Shown here piece after piece: positions 58,049 through 64,000 of a DNA stretch of 64,000 nt; within the stretch, counting starts at the first letter, position 1; every line of letters starts with the position of its first letter. This DNA comes from an uncultured Treponema sp. Its GTDB lineage: Bacteria > Spirochaetota > Spirochaetia > Treponematales > Treponemataceae. The notes below the pieces were generated by a model, which saw only the letters and a list, made by a program, of their open reading frames with translations, ran no database searches and had not been told where the DNA came from. The stretch spans positions 1 to 64,000 of the forward strand of contig CALFIX010000034.1 in the NCBI GenBank assembly GCA_937877515.1, in the 5' to 3' direction. The position numbers were made by a program, and so were the translations under genes.

Positions 58049-58465
58049 ATGAAAAAGGCAATTGTATACGCAAGTACTACAGGAAACACCGAAGCTATGG
58101 CAAAGGCTGTAGAAGAAGGTGCAAGAGCAACCGGTGCAGAAATCTATTTTAGCACAGCAGACAGTGCAGATGAAGCAAAAGTTCTTGCTAGCGATGTACT
58201 TATCTTAGGAAGCCCTGCTATGGGTGATGAAGTTTTGGAAGACAGCATGGAAGATTTCTTTTCTAAAATTGAAGGAAGTCTTTCAGGAAAAAAAGTTGCA
58301 ATCTTTGGTTCCTACGACTGGGGCGACGGACAATGGCTTCGCGACTGGGCAAGACGCATTTCTAATGCAGGAGCAACAGTTCTTAACGGAGAAGGACTAA
58401 AGGGAAACCTAGAGCCAGATGATGATGTTATTGCTGAATGTAAGGCTCTTGGAGAAATTCAGTAA
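58049..58465 (+). CDS. Flavodoxin
   Basis: 138 residues. FMN-phosphate loop YASTTGNTEAMAKAV at the N-terminus, ILGSPAMGDEVLED and FGSYDWGDGQWLRDW around the isoalloxazine ring. A small FMN electron carrier that can replace ferredoxin, for example as electron donor to PflA-type radical enzymes. AAGGAGG lies at the end of the upstream gene, so the two are coupled. Followed by a terminator. Confidence 0.93.
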   Translation: MKKAIVYASTTGNTEAMAKAVEEGARATGAEIYFSTADSADEAKVLASDVLILGSPAMGDEVLEDSMEDFFSKIEGSLSGKKVAIFGSYDWGDGQWLRDWARRISNAGATVLNGEGLKGNLEPDDDVIAECKALGEIQ

Positions 58466-58526
58466 AGCAACTTATCAAAGAGAGGAAGTAATAGGCACTA
58501 AAAAGCCAATACTTTGTGTGCGTTTA

Positions 58527-58569
58527 GCCTGTTGTAATGTACGTTGTACTTACGGCAGGCATTTTTTTT
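58527..58569 (+). terminator. Terminator after flavodoxin
   Basis: GCCTG (58527-58531) pairs with CAGGC (58556-58560) with an inner GTAC/GTAC stem, followed by eight T. Confidence 0.85.
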
Positions 58570-58571
58570 GA

Positions 58572-58642
58572 GGCATAGCTAATATGGCATATCCAACAAT
58601 TTGTGACATAGCTGACAATTTATGGCATAGCTGACAGTGACC
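58572..58642 (+). repeat. Tandem 19-bp repeats upstream of rnhA
   Basis: A partial unit GGCATAGCTAATAT is followed by three 19-bp units: GGCATATCCAACAATTTGT, GACATAGCTGACAATTTAT and GGCATAGCTGACAGTGACC. The shared core is CATAGCTGACA. Confidence 0.7.
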
Positions 58643-58681
58643 GGCATGGACACAAGAAAGCTTTTAGAGTAAATTAGTCTC

Positions 58682-59143
58682 ATGGAAAATTTAGACTCAT
58701 CTTTAGTTGTATATACCGACGGCGGATGCAGCGGAAACCCGGGACCAGGTGGCTGGGGCTGCGTTATCATAGATGAAACAAAAGAAACTCTTTTAAGCGG
58801 TGGAGAAGAATACACAACAAATAACCGCATGGAATTAAAAGCTGCAATTGAAGCTTTAAGATTTATTGTAGAGAACGAAAGTCTAAAAGCACGCCCTGTT
58901 GCAGTTTATTCAGACAGTCAATATGTAAAAAATGGAATTACAAGCTGGATAAACAATTGGAAGAAAAACGGCTGGAAGACGGCAAGTAAAAAGCCTGTCT
59001 TAAACAAAGAACTCTGGATAGAGCTGGACACTTTTTATAATCAGCTTAACATTGAATGGAAATGGGTAAAGGGGCATGCTGGTATAAAGTACAACGAAGT
59101 GTGCGACCAGCTATGCCAAAAAGAAATGCAAAAGTTTTTATAG
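58682..59143 (+). CDS. rnhA: Ribonuclease HI
   Basis: 153 residues. The DEDD catalytic set is visible: YTDGGCSGNPGPGGWG, NRMELKAAIEAL, YSDSQYVKNGI and the late Asp in YNEVCDQL. Degrades RNA in RNA-DNA hybrids at replication primers and R-loops. Convergent with, and overlapping by 6 bp, the PG0541-like gene. Confidence 0.95.
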   Translation: MENLDSSLVVYTDGGCSGNPGPGGWGCVIIDETKETLLSGGEEYTTNNRMELKAAIEALRFIVENESLKARPVAVYSDSQYVKNGITSWINNWKKNGWKTASKKPVLNKELWIELDTFYNQLNIEWKWVKGHAGIKYNEVCDQLCQKEMQKFL

Positions 59144-59425
59144 CTCTTCTGCCTTTACGACAAAGAGTTTTATACCTTCGCGGTTAAACTTTTCTTTTGT
59201 ACCTTTTATAACAGCCTTTACCATTGGAAGGTCTTTGTCTTCTACATAAGTTACAAGAACAAAGTTTGTTTCAGGCCAGGTGGAAGTGCCCAGTTTGTAG
59301 TCATCTCCACCGCGTCCGTATGCCAAAGGAATTGTAGTGTAAAGAATTCCGGGAATGTACTGTTCTAAGGCTTCCTTAATGTCATCTTCTACAGATTTAT
59401 TTGAAACAATCTCGCAGCGGTACAT
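59138..59425 (-). CDS. PG0541-like (PII-fold) efflux-associated small protein
   Basis: 95 residues, alpha/beta ferredoxin-like pattern (MYRCEIVSNKSVEDDIKEAL, TNFVLVTYVEDKDLPMVKAVIKG, GIKLFVVKAEEL). Small proteins of this type are found beside RND transporters in Bacteroidetes and spirochaetes and may be PII-like regulators. Its ATG overlaps the last base of the RND gene, so it belongs to that operon. Function inferred from context only. Confidence 0.7.
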   Translation of the reverse strand: MYRCEIVSNKSVEDDIKEALEQYIPGILYTTIPLAYGRGGDDYKLGTSTWPETNFVLVTYVEDKDLPMVKAVIKGTKEKFNREGIKLFVVKAEEL

Positions 59426-62400
59426 TACTCTTCCTCCTTTTTGTCGCTAGAAAATTCACTAGGAATTTCTACTTTAATTCGGCTCATGCTTCCTTTTTTC
59501 TCTTTCATAATAAGAGAATACAAAACTGGAATAAAGAAAAGCGTAATGAATGTAGAACTAGTTAATCCACCAACAACTGCCATACCAATCGGCTGCATCA
59601 TTCCTGCACTACCGCTTGTAGCAAAGCACATCGGAAGCATGCCAAGAATTGTAGTAAGAGTTGTCATTAAAACTGGTCTAAGACGGCTACTACCTGCTTC
59701 AAGACAAGCTTCTTTCATCTTCATTCCGCGGTCAATTAAAAGGTTTGTATAGTCAACTAAAATAATTCCGTTATTTACAACAATACCAACCAGCATTATA
59801 AGACCTACTGCACTCATAATGCTTATGGGCTGCCCCGTAAGCTTGTAAATAAACACTACACCTATTGCAAGAAATGGAATTGTGCTTAAGTTAATCAGAG
59901 GTGCTTTAATACTTTCGTAAGTTGCTGCCATAACACCAAAAACTAAAATTATTGCCATAAGAATAATCTTTGAAAAAACAGCTCCCTGCTCTTTTGTGTC
60001 TTTCCATGAACCTTCGTAGCTTACAGTTACGTTATCTGGAATAATAAAACTCTTTGCAATACCTTCTTTTATGTCTTGCTCTACAAGGTTAGCGTTACGT
60101 TTACTAATTATATTTCCTGTTACGTGAACAATGCGGCTTCTGTTTTCGTGGCTGATTGAAACTGGTCCCAGGCCTTTTACAACACGGGCAAAGTTTGCAA
60201 CACTTACCCTGCCCTTTGTGCCTGTAACATAAATCTGCTCTAAGTCTAAAACCTGCTGTCTGTCTTCCGGGCGAAGCATTACATAAACTGTGTATTCATC
60301 TCCGTCTTTACGGAACACAGTGCTTGCTTTACCTTCTATACTGTAGTTTATTTCGTTTGCAACAGTGTTTACGTTTACACCAAAGTTATAGGCTCTTTCT
60401 CTGTCTATTTCTATTTCTACCTGAGGAAGACCTTCTGAGGTGTCTATGCTTGGCTCTCCAATGTCTGGAATTTCACTCATTACATCAGAAACCTGCTTTG
60501 CAACGGCAAGAGCTGCGTCCAGGCTTGAAGAACGAATTGCAATGTCTAAGTCATCACCGGTCATCTGGCTCATACCACGACCAAAACTAAATGTTGCATC
60601 AGGGAATTCGTCAAAGTGAGCACGAAGTTTATTTTTTACGGTTGTGTCGTTATCAATCTGTTCAGAACTTTCTGGAAGCTGAATGGTAATTGTTCCCTTG
60701 TAGCTTTTACCGTTCCAACCGCCACCTATGCTGGTTGTTAAGACTGTGTATCCTTTTACCTCGTTCTCTATAATTTCCTGAACCTGATTTACTACAGTCT
60801 GTGTCTGCTCAAGAGTCGTTCCAACAGGAAGGTTTACGTTAAGCGTAATGCTGTCGTCATGTCCCATCGGCATAAGGTTTATGCGTAAAGTTGGAATAAA
60901 TATAAAAGAAATTAAAAGGGCTCCAACGCAGACTAAAATGGTAACAAGTCTGTGATTCAATGCTTTCTGTAAAATCCAGCGGTATCCCAGGCGGACTTTA
61001 TCCTGTACCTTGTTAAAGAAACCATAAAGTGCTTTTAAAATCGGGTTAGTAACAGGGTGTTCATTACGGTTTGTTAGAGGTAAAAAGTGACCTGCCAAAA
61101 CAGGAACTAAGAAGATTGCAACAAAGAGTGAACTAACCAAAGCTATTACGATTGTAAAGATAATGCCTTTAAACATCTGCCCCATCATGCCAAGATCTTT
61201 CATAAAGAAGAGGAACGGAATAAATACGCAGATTGTCGTAAGGTTACCCGATAAAACGGACATAAGCATTTCCTGGGTTCCAAGAACGGCGGCAACCTTT
61301 GGTTTTGCTCCGCGTGCACGGTAAACGTAAATGTTTTCTATCATAACAACGGATGCATCTACTATCATACCTACACCAAGGATAAGACCTGTCATTGTTA
61401 TCATATTGAGGGTAATGCCTGCAAAGTTCATGCAGAGCATTGTGATGATGATTGAAAGCGGAATTGAAACTGCAATAATAAACGTACTCTTAAAGGAGCA
61501 TAGGAATATGAACAGAATCAAAACTGCTAGAAGAAGTCCCTGCCACGCAGAAGTTAAAAGCGTATTTAATGTGTCACGGATTGAATCTGTATCGTCGCGG
61601 ATGATTTCAAGGCTTATGTCGCTTGGAAGAGTTTTTTCAAGTTCATCTATTTTCTTGTAAACTTCATTTGCAACATTAACGCTGTTTTCACCGGACTGCT
61701 TTGTAATGGAAACATAAACGCCCGGCTCACCGTTTATGTAAACCAGGCTTGAGGCATCCTTGTAGCCCATAAAGGCTCTTCCAAGGTCGCTAAGCTTTAC
61801 ATCATAACCGTTTAACGTGGTAATTACGGTGTTGTTGATTTCTTCTATGCTGGAATATTCCCCGACTGTACGGATTGAATAATCTAACGTACCTTCGGTA
61901 ATGGTTCCGCCACCTAACTCCAGGTTTTGCGTAGCCAGTGCGCTTGCCACAGTGCTCAGCGTTAAGCCGTAAGCCTGCAAACGATTCTGCTCCAACTCTA
62001 CGCGAACGATTGCCGTTCGTCCGCCGAAAGTGGTTGCCTCAGCTACACCATTTGCCTGCTCCAAAACATCCGTTACCTGGTCATCTGCAATGGCTTTAAG
62101 TTCATCTGTTGTGCGGTTACCTCTAACGGCAATGCGCATAATAGGCATACTGGAAGCGTCCATCTTAAAAATGCTTGTGGTTACATCATCCGGTAAGCTC
62201 TTTGAAATGCGGTCAAGTTTGTCGCGGACGTCATTTGTGGCAACATCTAAGTCAGTGCCGTAGTTAAACTCTAGCGCAACTGTGGAAGCTCCCTCAGATG
62301 AAGTTGATGTAATGTTTTTTAAGTTAGAAACACTAACAAGTCCACTTTCTATTATATTTGTTACTGATTTTTCTACACTTTCAGGTCCTGCATTTGTGTA

Positions 62401-62547
62401 TGTTGCAGAAACCGTAAGATACGGATAGTCAACATCAGGCATAAGACTTATTGCTGTATTGCTTAACGTAAAGACACCTACAAGTCCTAAGAGCACAAAT
62501 ACCATTAGGGTTAAAAGCGGGTGCTGCAAAGTTTTTTCACTAATCAT
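59425..62547 (-). CDS. RND-family efflux pump inner-membrane transporter
   Basis: 1040 residues, full length. Twelve helices in two halves, each with a large periplasmic loop. GLILGVGMIVDASVVMIENIYVYR (motif A, around 390) holds the proton-relay Asp, and the second-half signature AVGLIMLVGIVVNNGIILVDYTN is present. The branch is the HAE1/AcrB-like or CzcA-like group exporting hydrophobic compounds by proton antiport. Operon order tolC-adaptor-pump-PII-like. Confidence 0.95.
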   Translation of the reverse strand: MISEKTLQHPLLTLMVFVLLGLVGVFTLSNTAISLMPDVDYPYLTVSATYTNAGPESVEKSVTNIIESGLVSVSNLKNITSTSSEGASTVALEFNYGTDLDVATNDVRDKLDRISKSLPDDVTTSIFKMDASSMPIMRIAVRGNRTTDELKAIADDQVTDVLEQANGVAEATTFGGRTAIVRVELEQNRLQAYGLTLSTVASALATQNLELGGGTITEGTLDYSIRTVGEYSSIEEINNTVITTLNGYDVKLSDLGRAFMGYKDASSLVYINGEPGVYVSITKQSGENSVNVANEVYKKIDELEKTLPSDISLEIIRDDTDSIRDTLNTLLTSAWQGLLLAVLILFIFLCSFKSTFIIAVSIPLSIIITMLCMNFAGITLNMITMTGLILGVGMIVDASVVMIENIYVYRARGAKPKVAAVLGTQEMLMSVLSGNLTTICVFIPFLFFMKDLGMMGQMFKGIIFTIVIALVSSLFVAIFLVPVLAGHFLPLTNRNEHPVTNPILKALYGFFNKVQDKVRLGYRWILQKALNHRLVTILVCVGALLISFIFIPTLRINLMPMGHDDSITLNVNLPVGTTLEQTQTVVNQVQEIIENEVKGYTVLTTSIGGGWNGKSYKGTITIQLPESSEQIDNDTTVKNKLRAHFDEFPDATFSFGRGMSQMTGDDLDIAIRSSSLDAALAVAKQVSDVMSEIPDIGEPSIDTSEGLPQVEIEIDRERAYNFGVNVNTVANEINYSIEGKASTVFRKDGDEYTVYVMLRPEDRQQVLDLEQIYVTGTKGRVSVANFARVVKGLGPVSISHENRSRIVHVTGNIISKRNANLVEQDIKEGIAKSFIIPDNVTVSYEGSWKDTKEQGAVFSKIILMAIILVFGVMAATYESIKAPLINLSTIPFLAIGVVFIYKLTGQPISIMSAVGLIMLVGIVVNNGIILVDYTNLLIDRGMKMKEACLEAGSSRLRPVLMTTLTTILGMLPMCFATSGSAGMMQPIGMAVVGGLTSSTFITLFFIPVLYSLIMKEKKGSMSRIKVEIPSEFSSDKKEEE

Positions 62548-62563
62548 TTTTACCCCGCTATTT

Positions 62564-63541
62564 TTAGAGTGCTATATCATGAACAGAAACGCCGTCGCTT
62601 ACAACACGGATTCCCTCTACTACAACTCTTTCGCCTTCTGTAAGACCTGTTAAAATCTGAACAACGTTATCTACGTTTTTTCCAAGTGTAACAGGTCTAA
62701 GTTCTGCCTTACCGTCCTTTATAACATAAACATTTGATGTATCATTCTTTTCTACGATTGCACCAGAAGGAATTGTAATGGCCCCAGAATAATCCTGAGT
62801 CCATAACTTTACCTTTGCAAACATTCCCGCATTTACACGGGGATCTTTCTTGTCAAAGTTAAGGATTATTTCTTTAGTGCGGCTTGTGCTATCTACAACC
62901 GGAGAAACACGAGTTACTGTCGAAGTAAAAATTGAGTCAGGATATGCTTCTAGAGTGATGTCAGCCTTAAGCCCTGTCTTTAAAACAGAAACATAACGCT
63001 CTGGAACATTTGCCGTAATCTGTAAATTTGAAACATCTCCGATAACAGTAATGGTACTTGCAGTGTTTACTGTAGTACCTGTCTTTAAAGGGCTTTTAGT
63101 AATTGTTCCGCTAATAGGAGCGGTTACAATGCTATGCTTGTATTCAGTTCCTGGAACAGAAGGGTCAACTTCTGCTATTTCGTCTCCACGCTTTACAGTA
63201 GTTCCCAAACTTACAGAAACGCTTACAATCTTTCCACCTATATCAGGAAATACATCTATAGAGCTTTGAGTTTCAATTTCGCCATTTGTGTTAACATAGT
63301 CATGCAAAACACTTTTTGACGCCTCTTGAGTGCGAACAGTTACTACAGTTTGCCCTGCTCCAGACACTCCTCCAAAACCTAAAAAGCCTCCTCCTTGAGA
63401 AGACTTCTTTTTGTATGACACCGTATACAAAACTGTAAGAATAGCTAAAAGAGCCACTATGCCTACAATAATAAACGGCACTTTCGATTTTTTTTCTGCA
63501 TTTTTAGAAGCTGAAGCATTTGTAGAAACTTCATCACTCAT
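62564..63541 (-). CDS. RND efflux periplasmic adaptor (membrane fusion protein)
   Basis: 325 residues. One N-terminal membrane anchor (VPFIIVGIVALLAILTVLYTV, about 20-40), lipoyl/barrel-sandwich halves (GGKIVSVSVSLGTTVKRGDEIAEVDP and IVTAPISGTITKSPLKTGTTV), then beta-barrel and membrane-proximal domains. The long alpha hairpin is nearly absent, as in short adaptors. Links the pump to the TolC-type channel. 16 bp before the pump gene. Confidence 0.93.
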   Translation of the reverse strand: MSDEVSTNASASKNAEKKSKVPFIIVGIVALLAILTVLYTVSYKKKSSQGGGFLGFGGVSGAGQTVVTVRTQEASKSVLHDYVNTNGEIETQSSIDVFPDIGGKIVSVSVSLGTTVKRGDEIAEVDPSVPGTEYKHSIVTAPISGTITKSPLKTGTTVNTASTITVIGDVSNLQITANVPERYVSVLKTGLKADITLEAYPDSIFTSTVTRVSPVVDSTSRTKEIILNFDKKDPRVNAGMFAKVKLWTQDYSGAITIPSGAIVEKNDTSNVYVIKDGKAELRPVTLGKNVDNVVQILTGLTEGERVVVEGIRVVSDGVSVHDIAL

Positions 63542-63598
63542 ATAAATCTCCTTTCTGTAAGGGAGTTTTTACTCCCCGTCCTTTTTTTATATTTTCTT

Positions 63599-64000
63599 TT
63601 ACTCTGCACTTTCAGAAGAAGTTAATCCATCTGTAAGAGTTCCAAACGGAATGCCAAGAGTGTTTTCTAGATTCAATATTGCCGTAATAAGCGTTGTTGC
63701 ATTGGAAAGCACGTCTGTCTTTGCACTGTTCAAGTTGTCACGGGCCGTCTGAAGCTCCAGAAGGCTCTTCGTTCCGTGATTATAAGCGTCCTCAGTCAGA
63801 CTTAAAGTCTGCTCTGCAAGACGCACGTTACTCTGCCCAAGTTTCATTGAACTCTGAGTAGACTTTATTGTATTAAGATAATTCTGAATGTTTACATCTT
63901 CCGTAATTTTCTGACTTTCTATCTGAACATCTAAAGTTTTTATCGTATCCTTTTGAGACTGTATGCTAGTGGCTCCGCTTGACCAGGGAATGTAGCCGTC
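63599..64000 (-). CDS. TolC-family outer-membrane efflux protein, C-terminal part (runs off right edge)
   Basis: At least 133 residues visible, open to the edge. Coiled helices typical of TolC (IKTLDVQIESQKITEDVNI, NVRLAEQTLSLTEDAYNHG, SLLELQTARDNLNSAKTDVL) and the closing LNLENTLGIPFG match the C-terminal repeat of outer-membrane efflux proteins. Followed after 57 bp by the adaptor gene on the same strand. Confidence 0.88.
   Translation of the reverse strand, partial: DGYIPWSSGATSIQSQKDTIKTLDVQIESQKITEDVNIQNYLNTIKSTQSSMKLGQSNVRLAEQTLSLTEDAYNHGTKSLLELQTARDNLNSAKTDVLSNATTLITAILNLENTLGIPFGTLTDGLTSSESAE

Noticed and set aside
1..64000. CRISPR array, rRNA operon or prophage
   Set aside because: No regularly spaced direct repeats, no rRNA sequence and no phage structural or integrase gene were seen.

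Overview
The window looks like the dnaA-proximal part of a spirochaete chromosome, most likely a saccharolytic, anaerobic, host-associated Treponema. This is inferred from low-GC DNA, a dnaN-dnaA-gyrB-gyrA neighbourhood, an archaeal-type phenylalanyl-tRNA synthetase beta chain, beta-barrel outer-membrane proteins, many lipoproteins, pyruvate formate-lyase fermentation and the absence of any respiratory gene in view. Species cannot be named from the sequence alone.

Layout. 1-4 kb (minus strand): an abnormal recF, then dnaN and dnaA, with DnaA boxes between them. 4-10 kb (plus): gyrB and gyrA, enclosing an XRE repressor and the divergent outer-membrane gene it probably controls. 10-11.1 kb: non-coding DNA with a promoter-to-terminator small RNA, two DnaA boxes and four parS sites; a fifth parS lies inside argA. 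11.1-17.7 kb: argA with a linker built from DNA palindromes, queH out of frame at a run of nine A, and a 4.3-kb island bounded by 316-bp direct repeats. The island carries two HTH-plus-alpha-helical regulators (PrgX/Rgg-like architecture), two small lipoproteins and a P13-like membrane protein. 17.8-27.7 kb: pheT, a second small XRE protein, a ZIP metal transporter, a protease-less FtsH-like AAA protein, an HD hydrolase, and a GT8/acyltransferase cluster for envelope glycolipid synthesis. 27.7-38 kb: mixed housekeeping and envelope genes, including S1-type RNA-binding protein, a PI-PLC-like protein, a cobalamin/iron importer pair, an adenylate cyclase and an MFS carrier.

38.2-45.5 kb is a sucrose/alpha-glucoside operon: LacI repressor, binding protein, two permeases, amylosucrase-type GH13 enzyme and fructokinase. 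45.5-48.6 kb is an FMN-riboswitch riboflavin operon (ribE-ribBA-ribH). 48.7-51.1 kb is a decaying region of lipoprotein pseudogenes. 51.3-56 kb holds pflB, a MATE exporter and pflA. 56-64 kb holds an outer-membrane barrel gene, a DUF3793/flavodoxin operon behind an attenuator-like leader, rnhA, and an RND efflux operon that runs off the right edge.

The most unusual signals are: (1) the repeat-bounded regulator/lipoprotein island, with a flanking hairpin whose stem differs between the two copies by compensated changes although the adjoining 316 bp differ at only two positions; (2) recF homology stopping after about 98 codons and continuing in frame into unrelated sequence; (3) palindromes and a parS site used as coding sequence in argA; (4) a recurrent arrangement in which the -10 box sits 5-8 nt before the ATG, suggesting many leaderless mRNAs. 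No tRNA, rRNA, CRISPR array, transposase or integrase gene was found.
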